A DNA stretch of 64,000 nucleotides from Mastigamoeba balamuthi (lineage: Eukaryota; Evosea; Mastigamoebida; Mastigamoebidae), in NCBI GenBank assembly GCA_902651635.1, contig CACRSC010000015.1, forward strand, positions 920,061 to 984,060. The letters are read 5' to 3'. The position numbers and the translations under genes were made by a program. Positions 1-9,147 of the stretch are shown one piece after another (the first letter of the stretch is position 1; every line of letters starts with the position of its first letter). The notes beneath the pieces are model-generated. The model was not told the DNA's origin. It saw only the letters and a program-made list of their open reading frames with translations, and did no database searches.

Positions 1-2073
1 CAGTACAGCATCAAGGTCCAGGCCCAGTGGTCGGGCAACCTCGTCCTGCACGGCACGTGGGGCATCGCCTTCGGAGACGTCCAGTCGATCGACGTTGTCA
101 TCTCTGGCGGCCAGAAGGGAGGCCAGGAGGTGACCGTCGTGGCCCAGGCCGACTCGAACAACGTCGGCGCCACTGTACAGCTGAAGAACATCGCCGCGGT
201 GCCGGGCAGCGGGAAGTTCACGAAGATCAGCATCCCCGCGTCGTCGTTTGTGAGCAACGGGCTGCCCAAGGCGTCGGACGTCCTGGGCGGACTGTCGCTG
301 GCAGTTGCGCCCAACTCGGACCCGGTGTACGTGTCGAGCATCACGATCGTCGCCACGGCGCACAAGATCGGCTCGGCCAGCGTAGTCGTCGACGGCAAGA
401 AGTACAACGCGGCTTCGAGGGTTTTCTCTCCCGAGCTGCTCGGCGTAAACTTCCCTGAGGCGGACCAGATCAAGAACGGAGTATACACCGTGTCGAGGTG
501 GGGTGGCAACATAGCGACAACTTACTCTTGGGACATCGACGGCGCCAACCACGCGGCGGACTGGTTCTTCGAGAGCCTTCCCCACGGGACTGGCCAGAAC
601 CTACCCGACGGCAGCACTGCCAACGACTGGATCGGCCAGACCAAGGCCGGCAACGCCCGCGCGCTGCTGACGATCCCCACGATCGGGTGGTCCATGATTG
701 ACCGCCAGAAGCGCTGCGCCTTCAGCGTCCAGAAGTACGGGGCGCAGCAGAAGTCCGAGGGCGACTGCGGCAACGGCATGAAGCCCGACGGCACGACCAA
801 GGTGACTGGCAACGACCCCACGGACGCGTACAAGAAGGTGGGCCCCGAGTACGCCGTCAAGTGGCTGGACCACCTCAACACCAAGTGGGGGGCTGACTGG
901 ATCAAGAACTCGCTGTTCGCTCTGGACAACGAGCCCGAGTACTGGCCCAGCACGCACCGCGACATCCATCCCGATGCTACTACGTACGACGAGCTGTGGG
1001 AGAACACCAAGACGTACGCCAGCCTGATCAAGTCCAAGTACCCCGATGCCAAGATCGCGGGTCCGGACGTGTCGAACTTTTGCCACATGATGTACATGCC
1101 CGACGGCGGGTGCAAGCCGACGAACGAGTTCTACTCGCACGGGAACATCTCGTTCTACGAGTGGCACATCATGCAGATCGCTGATTACTACAAGAAGACT
1201 GGCGTGAAGCTGCTGGACGTGTGGGACTACCACTGCTACCCCGACGGCGTCTACGCGAGCCCCAGGGACACCCTCAAGGACGTCATCACGATGCGCTCGC
1301 CGAGGGAGCTCTACGACCTTTCTTACTGGTCCCCAGCGTGGCACGGCAAGCAGTCTGCCATGCTGCCGCGTGCGCTGGAGGCGATCAAGAAGCACGCGCC
1401 GTGGATGAAGACCAGCTGCACCGAGTTCAACTGGAACCTCGCGGCAGACGGTGACAACGACACTCTTGCGGCCGTCGCCAACGCTGAGGCCCTGGCCATC
1501 TTCGCCCGCGAGGGTCTGGACATCGCCACCAGGTGGGTGACCCCAAGCACCGGATCGACGGCCGAGTACGCGTACAGGATGTTCACGGGCAACGACGGGA
1601 GCCACGCGCTCAAGGGCGCCAAGGTGCTGGACGTGGCCAACCCCGACCTGGAGGCATACACCGCCTACGGCTTCCAGACCAGCGCGTACACGTGGGTGCT
1701 GCTGTTCAACAAGCAGCCCCTCGATGCGCTGTCGGCGACTGTGAGCCTGGCCAACGTGGCTGCCACGGGCCCCGCGAGCGTGTTCGTTCTGGACGCGTCG
1801 CACAAGGCGACCAAGACGCAGACCGTGGCGATCTCTGGCTCGAGGGTGACTGTGAGCCTGCCTGTGCAGTCGGCGGTGCTGGTCGAGATTCCGACTGCCG
1901 GCACTGCGCAGTCGTCGTCGGCTCACTCGACGCACTCGACCCCCTCTACCCCCTCGACACACTCGACGCAGTCGACGCACTCCAATCCGGAGTCGGAGAT
2001 CCACGGAGCAGCATCACTGGCCTCGATTCCCGTGGCTCTGATCTGCATGCTCGGAGCAGCTATTGCTCTCTGA
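1..2073 (+). CDS. GH44 family glycoside hydrolase, secreted and probably surface-anchored (5' end outside window)
   Basis: The frame is open from base 1, so the N-terminus lies upstream. The first ~130 visible residues look like a beta-rich carbohydrate-binding module. The rest is a glycoside hydrolase family 44 catalytic domain, a family of endoglucanases and xyloglucanases cutting beta-1,4-glucans. The proposed acid/base glutamate is in ALDNEPEYWPSTH (E311 of the visible part) and the likely nucleophile is in TSCTEFNW (E475). The C-terminus carries a Ser/Thr-rich stalk with repeated STHST units (about 639-663) and ends in a hydrophobic run without a charged tail, as in GPI-anchor signals. 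No intron is visible. AATAAA lies ~50 bp after the stop. Known GH44 enzymes are mostly bacterial, so transfer is possible. The family call is strong; the substrate is inferred. Confidence 0.88.
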   Translation, partial: QYSIKVQAQWSGNLVLHGTWGIAFGDVQSIDVVISGGQKGGQEVTVVAQADSNNVGATVQLKNIAAVPGSGKFTKISIPASSFVSNGLPKASDVLGGLSLAVAPNSDPVYVSSITIVATAHKIGSASVVVDGKKYNAASRVFSPELLGVNFPEADQIKNGVYTVSRWGGNIATTYSWDIDGANHAADWFFESLPHGTGQNLPDGSTANDWIGQTKAGNARALLTIPTIGWSMIDRQKRCAFSVQKYGAQQKSEGDCGNGMKPDGTTKVTGNDPTDAYKKVGPEYAVKWLDHLNTKWGADWIKNSLFALDNEPEYWPSTHRDIHPDATTYDELWENTKTYASLIKSKYPDAKIAGPDVSNFCHMMYMPDGGCKPTNEFYSHGNISFYEWHIMQIADYYKKTGVKLLDVWDYHCYPDGVYASPRDTLKDVITMRSPRELYDLSYWSPAWHGKQSAMLPRALEAIKKHAPWMKTSCTEFNWNLAADGDNDTLAAVANAEALAIFAREGLDIATRWVTPSTGSTAEYAYRMFTGNDGSHALKGAKVLDVANPDLEAYTAYGFQTSAYTWVLLFNKQPLDALSATVSLANVAATGPASVFVLDASHKATKTQTVAISGSRVTVSLPVQSAVLVEIPTAGTAQSSSAHSTHSTPSTPSTHSTQSTHSNPESEIHGAASLASIPVALICMLGAAIAL

Positions 2074-2121
2074 TGCATCTTTTCATCGAATCTCTGGCAC
2101 ACCTGTTTATACCAGTAAGAA

Positions 2122-2127
2122 AATAAA
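2122..2127 (+). terminator. polyadenylation signal AATAAA for the GH44 gene
   Basis: A canonical AATAAA hexamer lies about 50 bp downstream of the GH44 stop codon. Confidence 0.6.
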
Positions 2128-2242
2128 GTGGAGGGCAGCAGTGCCGTCGCTTGCCCCGGGACCACTCTTCGGTTATTGCCCTACGCAAATGCAGATCCTC
2201 TTGCTGCTATCTGATCGATGGCGGCACAGCGCAGCGTCAGAC

Positions 2243-3159
2243 TCAGACGTTGCTCTGCTTGTTCTCGGGCGCTGCCTCCGTGTACTCGCCGAACACCGTG
2301 GGGTTCCCGGCGACGGCCTGCGGCGCAATGGCGGCGTCCGCGGCGCCGAAGGGCTCTGCCTGCGCTGCGAGCGGCGCGCCGTGGAGCCTGGAGCCGCCGC
2401 CGAGCATCCTGCCCTGGCGCAGCGCGAGGACGATGGTGTAGATCTTGAACGCGAGGATCACGATGCTGACGATGACCACCATCACGAGGATGCTCAGCAT
2501 GCCGCGCGGCAGCTTCCCGTCCTCGGGCTCGCGGTCGCTGCTGCCGCCGCGGTGGCGGCCCTCGTGCTCGATCCTGCGGTGCGAGGGCGCTTGCCCAGTC
2601 AGCCAGGCCAGCAGAGCAGCAGCAACTGCCTCAGAATGGAACGGCCACTCAACTCGGTGATACTGTATACCACGTCCACGACGAATTCGGTGACGAGCAG
2701 CATAATCGAAGCGCCGACGTACTGGCGGGCCACACACACAAACACATAGCGGATGACGTCATCATAGCGAGGAAAAAAGGGGGAGGAGACCAGAGGAATC
2801 GGCGCACCACGAAGAGCATGACGCGGTGACGCGAGCGCGAGGCCCACACGCAGAACACCAGCAGGCCAGCGCCCACGAGGCTCTCGATCGCGCCGAGGGC
2901 AGAGCCCTCGATCAGCTCGAGGACCATCGCCAGCAGCTCGATCGCCTGTTGGCCGACAGGAGGCGGGGGGGGGGAGCGAGTGAGCGCTGGTGGGCAAAAC
3001 ACGTTGCGGGGTGGACGCGTGTGGGCAGCGAATTCGACGCGTAAAAACGCGAAAGAGACGCAGCACCAGCAGGACGAGGCAGATCTTCTGGAGGCGGACG
3101 CCGAGCGCGCCGATAGAGTCGACGAGCTGGCTGGTGAAGAAGCTGCTGAGCCACGCCAT
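2243..3159 (-). CDS. small multi-pass membrane protein, unknown function
   Basis: Four exons fit in phase: 3159-3049, 2945-2808, 2721-2654 and 2573-2243, giving about 215 residues. Each exon supplies one hydrophobic segment: KICLVLLVLRLF, SLVGAGLLVFCVW, SIMLLVTEFVVDVVY and SILVMVVIVSIVILAF. The product is therefore probably a four-pass membrane protein with a soluble C-terminal tail of ~60 residues. Donors are GTTTTT, GTGCGC and GTTGAG, and the acceptors end in CAG. The starting ATG is the first in the exon 1 frame. I do not recognise the family. The exon 2/3 and 3/4 donors have alternatives a few bases away. Confidence 0.55.
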
Positions 3160-3316
3160 CCACGACCGGTGCGATGTTTCTCGTCTACACGGTGCAGGAA
3201 ATATCTAGATTCCGCTGGACGATATTCTCCCGTGATCGATCTGGACTCAGAATCCGGGACTTCAAACCAAACTTCGCACGTATTGTTCACACAGAGGCTG
3301 TTACGTCACTACAAGC

Positions 3317-5018
3317 CTACCAGTGCATCTTCGGTGACACAATGCAGACGTAGATCGGGAGGACATGCGCCTCGGAGAACAGGATCCACTCGCCGCAGAC
3401 ACCGTCGGGGCCGGGGCCAGCCTCGTGCGAGTCGTACCCGTGCTGCAGGGCGCGGCCCATCTGCACTTTGGTGCACAGGTACGGCAGCCCTCGCAGCACC
3501 GCGCACACGAAGACGATGCCCGCGGTGCCGTACGCCGATGCCGTGCTCGGGTACGGCGTCACGTAGATGCCCTTGCCGTAGTACCCCTTGTCCGTTTTGT
3601 GCCTGCGTTGCAGAGCTGTTACTTGGCATTCCAATTCAATTGAATCAAACAAATGAAGGCGGCTAACGAAAGAGGGCGCCATACTTGACTCCGGAGCCGC
3701 CTCCGGGCACCAGGAGGCCCTTCTGCTCGATGCCCTTCTCCGACTTCTTGGCCGTGCCGTGGAAGGCCATGGAAAGGCCCTCCTTCCCTTCGCCCCGGGC
3801 CGCGCGAAGCTCGAAGAAGGCGTCGACGAAGCGGTCCTTGAGCTCGGGGTTGATGGCCAGGCGCACCTTCACGTCGCCGCACGTGCACAGGCACTCGAGC
3901 GCCCCCTGCACTGCCTCGGGGGTGACAGGAGTGCCCTCGAGCTGCCGCGCGAGCTCCGAGCCCTTAACGCCCGAGGCCAGCCCGCATTTTACCCCGGGGG
4001 CCGGCTTGAACGGAGCCCCTCCTACAAACGCAGGCAGGTGGGCGGGGACCAAGGGCATCATGGGCATCATGGGCATTGCAGGAATCGGCGGCATCACGGG
4101 GAAGGCCATTGGGGCCATGGGCGGCAGCAGCATGGGCGGCAGCACGAGGGCTGCCTTCTTCTTTGCCTCCTCCTCGGCCGCAGCGCGCTCCTCCTCCTCG
4201 TGCAGCTGCATCGCCAGCGCCAGCGACTCGTCCTGCTGGTCTTGCGCGAGCCTCGCACGCTTGCGTGCCTGCGTGTGCTCGTCCTCCTCCTCCGCGATCT
4301 GCCTCGCAACGCGCTCATCTTCCTCCTCCTGTGCCCTCAACCTCTGTGCCGGGAATCAACCCATGAAAAAATGAAACCCGTGCAGCAAAATTCGGAATCA
4401 ACACGCAGCAGAGACCCGCAACGAAACACCCTTGCACAGAAAACAGCCAAAGGGTGTCTGGGGGGCACCACGCTCACCCCAAACGCTTCGAAACCCCGGC
4501 AATCGGGGTTTGCGGAGAAGCAATTGCTGCAAAAAAGGTACACCGGATACCTTTCTCCGCTCGGCCCTGTCCTCCTCTGCCAGCAGCCTGGCCACCTCCT
4601 CGTCCGACACGGGCGCCGCTGCAGGGGCCCCAGCAGGCCCCGCAGGCCCCGCCGGCAGCGCTGGGCCCGGGGGAGCCTGTGCCTGCGCCTCTGCCTCTGC
4701 CAGACGGCGTGCGAGCTCGGCGTCGGCCCGCTCCTGCTCGGCGATGCGCTCGGCCTCTGCGCGGTCCCTCGCCTCGAGGTCGCGCGCCAGCTCGAGGTCC
4801 GAGGCGATCTGGCGAGCCTCGTCCTGCGCCCGGGCTGTCCAGAAGTCGTCCCCGGCGTTCTCGGCGTCGAGTGCGAGCTGGGCGAGGAAGTCCTGCAGGC
4901 TGCCCGCCCGAGCGAGAGGGGCCGCCGCCCGCATGGGGCTGGCGGGTGCGGCAGCCGCAGCCGCAGGGGGCGCGGCGGCTGCGACGACGGGCTCCGGGGA
5001 CTGACGCTTAGGGGGCAT
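3317..5018 (-). CDS. PARP-fold (ADP-ribosyltransferase superfamily) protein with UIM-like helical repeats
   Basis: Three exons (5018-4551, 4343-3685, 3602-3317) join in phase to about 470 residues. The C-terminal third has PARP catalytic-fold landmarks: FHGTAKKSEKGI (the H of the H-Y-E triad), GLLVPG, then GYYGKGIYVTPYPSTASAYG and a late strand SEAHVLPIYV. The FHGT and GYYGKGIY halves are brought together by the last intron (82 nt). The first two thirds are Ala/Pro-rich with repeated acidic-LA helices (DEEVARLLAEED, DAELARRLAEAE, DESLALAMQLHEEE) that resemble ubiquitin-interacting motifs. A Met/Pro stretch (MAFPVMPPIPAMPMMPMMP) links the two parts. Likely role: ADP-ribosylation linked to ubiquitin recognition (inference). 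Whether it makes mono- or poly-ADP-ribose cannot be told. Confidence 0.75.
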
Positions 5019-5252
5019 TCCGTTGAGGGGTTTTTGGATTCGTCGTCAAATCTGAGGTGAGATTTCTCTGATACAGATACTACTGCAACACTGACGTCTG
5101 GGCAATAGGAATTCCTATACTGCTGGATCCTTCGGGAGAAATCCGGATTCATTCGCCCCATATCTACAATGCATAATTGCAAGTCCCCACTCCTATTCCT
5201 GGATGTCATTGTGGCTCTGGACAACTGTTCTCGTTTTAATGGAAGTGAACTC

Positions 5253-5258
5253 TTTATT
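5253..5258 (-). terminator. polyadenylation signal for UFM1
   Basis: AATAAA on the minus strand, 43 bp after the UFM1 stop codon. Confidence 0.55.
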
Positions 5259-5301
5259 CACGAGCCACGCGCGGCAGACCGCGGGAGAAGGGGAGGGGGG
5301 A

Positions 5302-5919
5302 TCACAGGGAGCCCACGCGGTCGCGGGGGATGCAACGGAGCTCGCTGCCGTGCTTGAGGAAGACCTCGCCCGCGGTCTGCGCGGGGTTGATGCCGATGCC
5401 GTCTGCCCCACACACCATGTGAGCGCGCGTGGGACGTGTGCGCTGAGGGGGGGGTCGAGAGTGTGCGGTACCGTTGGTGAGGATGGCCGACGAGTGCCAG
5501 TCGACGCCAAACTGCGCAGGATGGTGGAAGGGAGCAGTCAGAGGCGAGGGGCAGGACAAGGGAGAGGGCTCTGCGCACCTCCTCTGCGACGTACTTGAGG
5601 ACGGCCGTGAAGGGCGTCGCCTCGGGGACGTTGATGCTGTGGTGCCGTCACACGCAGTTCGCGCGGTGGGGGAGTTGGGGGGAGGGCGCTGCGTACACGC
5701 GGTAGGGGAGCTTGGGATCCGACGTCAGCGTCACCTGCGGGGAGGAGAGCGCCAGTGAGGGGGTTGGGGTTGGGCACCCAGGGAGGGAAGGGCAGAGGGA
5801 CGCGCACCTTGAACGTCACCTTCTGTCCCTGGGGCTTGGCGGCCCTGCGCAGACGGTGGCGGGGGTGGGCGTTAGGGGCCGGGGCCGGGGCGCGGGGCGG
5901 GGTGGCGGGGAACGAACAT
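5302..5919 (-). CDS. UFM1: ubiquitin-fold modifier 1
   Basis: Six exons (5919-5918, 5844-5808, 5734-5697, 5636-5579, 5511-5472, 5402-5302) splice in phase to a 91-residue protein that matches UFM1 along its length: [53 protein letters not shown] and [21 protein letters not shown]1 is a ubiquitin-like modifier conjugated by UBA5, UFC1 and UFL1, known for ribosome UFMylation at the ER. The tail is VGSL: the conserved Gly that becomes the mature C-terminus is followed by Ser-Leu, so maturation by a UFSP-type protease is expected. Introns are 60 to 73 nt. In this model the ATG is split by the first intron (AT in exon 1, G in exon 2). The gene is divergent from the next gene, with 165 bp between start codons. 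Confidence 0.95.
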
Positions 5920-6084
5920 CTCTGTTGAAAACACACACGTCGCACTCGGTTTTGACCGATTTTCTCAGCCGGGTACAGTATGAATCTGAAGATTCGCCTA
6001 TCTTGCGAAGCCAAAAATAGCCACCCGACCTCAAACACAACAGTCTGGTAGTTCTCTATCCCGCACTCAGCTCCTCCACCGCCA

Positions 6085-7440
6085 ATGATGAAGACGGCAC
6101 GACCACTTCCCACGAACCAGTCCCCGAAGCGCCCTCCGAGCGGGACGCGCAAGCCGGCAGCCGAGCCTCAGCAGGAGCGCGTTGTCGTTGGCGTCGCCCC
6201 TCCTGTCCGTGGCGGCTCAGCGAGCGTCCGGCGGGTCCGTCCGCGGTCGAGCTACACCGGCCTCACCGGGGTCAGCGTCTCCGTGCCGGTCCCGACCCCG
6301 GACCCCATCCCGCCCCTGCGTCTGCCACCCAGGACGTCGTCAGGGCAGCTCCTCCCTCAGCAGCAGCAGCCCAGGCCGGGGTCAGCCGGGGCCTCGGGCG
6401 CCACAGCGGCCAAGCCTGTCTCGAACAGGGAGTCGCACAGAGCGGCGTCTCCGGCAGCGAGCCCGCACCCGGCCCCGGCGCCAGCCAGGGTCATCGGGCT
6501 GCAGCAGCCGCCGGTGGCCGAGGACAGGCCGAGGTCGCCGCTCAAGGCCCCGCTGGCGGCGTCGATGGGGTCCGGGCAGTGGGCACCGCCGGCGCCCGTG
6601 GACCGCTCGCCCCTCGTCGCCGGCGTGGCGTCGTTCGCGATCAAGCCCGACGCGGAGAAGGGAGCGAGCCCGCTGGGGGTCACGGGGACGAGGCCGTCGA
6701 GCGCGGGGTCCAACTCGGGGTCGCCGCGGCCCGCAAGTCCTGGCAAGAGGCCCACCTCGCCGGGGAAGAGGCCTGGAAGCTCGGTGGGCAACGGATCGCG
6801 TCCGGGGACTGCCGGGGGTCCCAAGGCGCCCACCGTCCTGTCGGGAGCACTGCCGAGGCCTGGGAGCGCGTTGTCTGGGTCGCGTCCAGTGTCGGCGTCG
6901 ACCACCGGGAGCCCACGCGAGGAGTCGCACGTCGTGCACCACCCGCTGCCCCAGGAGGCCCAGAAGAAGCTCGTCATCGAGGAGCCGCAACGCGACACTG
7001 CCCAGGTGGCGCAGCCAGCGCCTGTGCAGGAGATGACACAGGCCCCTCCCGCAGCCGCTGACCCCGCACCCGCACCCGTACCTGCGCCTGCACCTGCGCC
7101 TGCTGAGGCCCCGGCTGAGACACAGCCCGCGGAGCGACCTCCTGCGGAGGAACCGGCAGCGCAGCCAGCACCCGAGCAGCCCAAGGAGCCGACGGCCGAG
7201 GCAGCGGAGCACAAGGCCGAGCAGACTGGGGACGCAGCCCCGGAATCCAGGGCAGATCCTGCACAGCAGGTCGAGGCCAGCAGCACGCAGGAGCACACGG
7301 ATGTACAAAACGGGGCAAAGGCCGATAGTGACGCAACAGCTGCTGCCGCCGAGGCTACCGTGGTTAAGGAACCGGAGGCCGAGGCGGGCAAGGGGGACGA
7401 TCCGGGGGCCGACGCCGCTGCCTCACAGGCGCCGCAATAG
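6085..7440 (+). CDS. Pro/Ala/Ser-rich intrinsically disordered protein
   Basis: One uninterrupted frame encodes 451 residues, almost all low complexity: basic Ser/Pro-rich in the first 250 residues (KRPPSGTRKPAAEP, SPGKRPTSPGKRPGSS), then Pro/Ala repeats around residues 330-345, and an acidic Glu/Ala-rich tail. There is no signal peptide, membrane segment or folded domain I can recognise. The basic Ser-Pro half resembles microtubule-binding or other phosphorylated linker regions, but that is a loose comparison. The antisense strand is also open over long stretches because of base composition. It probably shares a promoter with UFM1. Confidence 0.6.
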   Translation: MMKTARPLPTNQSPKRPPSGTRKPAAEPQQERVVVGVAPPVRGGSASVRRVRPRSSYTGLTGVSVSVPVPTPDPIPPLRLPPRTSSGQLLPQQQQPRPGSAGASGATAAKPVSNRESHRAASPAASPHPAPAPARVIGLQQPPVAEDRPRSPLKAPLAASMGSGQWAPPAPVDRSPLVAGVASFAIKPDAEKGASPLGVTGTRPSSAGSNSGSPRPASPGKRPTSPGKRPGSSVGNGSRPGTAGGPKAPTVLSGALPRPGSALSGSRPVSASTTGSPREESHVVHHPLPQEAQKKLVIEEPQRDTAQVAQPAPVQEMTQAPPAAADPAPAPVPAPAPAPAEAPAETQPAERPPAEEPAAQPAPEQPKEPTAEAAEHKAEQTGDAAPESRADPAQQVEASSTQEHTDVQNGAKADSDATAAAAEATVVKEPEAEAGKGDDPGADAAASQAPQ

Positions 7441-7654
7441 ACTCTAGCACAACGCCATGCACAGAAGCCTCCCCCAACAGTGAGTGTAGTCTCCCGAGCT
7501 CCCCGACAGCTCGGCGGCGAATCCGCCAGAAATGCGGCGGCAGCCAAATTCGTCATAAGATAAGCGGGTTTTTCCTTGGCATTTCCGTGGTCTGAAACTC
7601 CTCTAACCGACGCCACGTCACCAGTTCATTAAGCACGCCAGCAGAGCCCCCTCC

Positions 7655-8233
7655 ATGGACACCTCGAAGGGTGCGAGCTACTACAAGGCTCTCTACGAGG
7701 CCGAGCACCACCGGGCGAGCGAGCTCGAGGCCCGCCTGCAGGAGGCCGAGAAGAGCCTCGTCGGCGCGCGCCTGGCGCTCAGCAACAAGACAGTGCGCGT
7801 CTGCACAGTTCCCGACAGCATTTCTACGGAGAAAAGCACCTCGGTTGCCGACCCCGTGGCGACGCAGGAGAACGTCAACGAGCCCCTGTGGGTCTCCGAG
7901 GCCCGCGAGCAGCGCAAGAAGGAGGACGAGCTGCGCGACATGCACACGAAGCTGACGAGGACCATGTCGCTGGGCTCGGCGACCAGCCACCAGCGGTCGC
8001 GGACGAGGTCCTCCCCGGCGGCGGTGACGGCCGCGGCCGCAGCCCTGGCAGCGAGGTCTGCGCTGCCTGTGCTGCCTGTGCTGCCCTCGATCCCGGAGTT
8101 GGACCCCTCGGGCCCCGTCATCAGGGTGGTTAGCGAGGAGGACTCGCTCAAGCGCGAGGAGGCCCGCCTCAAGAGGGCGATGGAGGGCCACGGCTGGAGC
8201 CACGCCTCTGGTGTCACCAACGGAGCCCACTGA
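7655..8233 (+). CDS. small coiled-coil protein, unknown function
   Basis: A single-exon frame of 192 residues starts MDTSKGASYYKALYEAEHHR and continues into a heptad-like helix (SELEARLQEAEKSLVGARLA). The middle is Ser/Ala-rich with a short LPVLPVLPSIPEL stretch, and a second charged helix near the end includes SLKREEARLKRAMEGHG. There is no recognised domain. The upstream gene is on the same strand 214 bp away. It reads as a genuine gene because helical periodicity exists only in this frame. Function is unknown. Confidence 0.55.
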   Translation: MDTSKGASYYKALYEAEHHRASELEARLQEAEKSLVGARLALSNKTVRVCTVPDSISTEKSTSVADPVATQENVNEPLWVSEAREQRKKEDELRDMHTKLTRTMSLGSATSHQRSRTRSSPAAVTAAAAALAARSALPVLPVLPSIPELDPSGPVIRVVSEEDSLKREEARLKRAMEGHGWSHASGVTNGAH

Positions 8234-9147
8234 GGGGGAGGGGAGGGAAGAGGGGGCCCCGCACCCCCTTCCCTCTGCGTCGCTGGTTATGTACAGGACA
8301 GACAGGTTGGAGGCTCGCACACACAGACACACAGACACACAGACGCACACACGCACACACTCCTCCTCCCCGCTGCCGAGCGTACGCGCTCGGCGTGTTT
8401 CAAACAGGGCTGAGCATCTTTGAACGAAAAACTAATGACGTCGGCGGCTGTTTTGCCCTGCGGAGGGGACAGGTTTCAGGGAAGGCATGCGGAATGCGCC
8501 AGGCAGTGACCCTTGGGGGATGCGGGCGTGCGAGAGGGGAAAAGCGGGCCCGGGCGGTGCGGGCACGCGCATGCGATCCTGCGAGCGCAGGGACCACGGG
8601 CGGCGGCTTTGAAATCGGCGCGGGGGGCAGCCCCATCCATGGAACACACCCACTGCACAGGTCACCCAGACCCCCCACAGACAGAAAAAAAGACTGTCAG
8701 CCGCGCGCGCCTCTTTCTCAATTGTTTCTCCCTTTTCTGGGGCTGTACTCTTTCGCTCAAACGTCATCGCGGTGCAGATTTTCTGCACCACGGAAAATCT
8801 GTGACTGCACTTTTTATTTATTCAGGCGGCAATCGGGTGTACCAAGCGTCCAGCGGCGGTCACCTTGCTCGTTCCCAAAACTCCTCGTTCCACTTTGCCC
8901 CTGCCCTACACGAGTTCTGGCCGTTTGGCCCTATTTTTACCTATTTTTTCCCACACCGAAAAACACAAAAAGCGCCGAAGACCCCCGCGCACACACACCG
9001 CATCTCTGCAGAAAAACACAGCAACCCCGCTGCTGCATAATACCCACATAACGCCACTCTGCCAAAATCAAAAACAGACCCCCCCTAGGAAAAACTCTAC
9101 CTCTTCTACTACAACAACACAACAGACTTTGCCAGACCCGACCAATC
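8234..9147. other. intergenic stretch without a supported gene
   Basis: About 0.9 kb between two plus-strand genes. It holds a CA/CAGA-type simple repeat (8318-8360) and becomes pyrimidine-rich and AT-richer from about 8,690 onward. Frames through it lack codon bias and motifs. The part just before 9148 is probably the leader or promoter of the next gene. Confidence 0.5.
8318..8360. repeat. CA/CAGA simple repeat
   Basis: Tandem ACACAG units grading into CACACG units, about 43 bp, in intergenic DNA. Confidence 0.8.

Noticed and set aside
6357-7616. 419-residue antisense frame opposite the Pro/Ala-rich gene
   Set aside because: Low-complexity Ala/Gly/Ser only, explained by base composition. 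No independent evidence.
8318-8360. possible CRISPR-like spacing in the CA/CAGA array
   Set aside because: A simple-sequence repeat with no spacers, and the window is eukaryotic.
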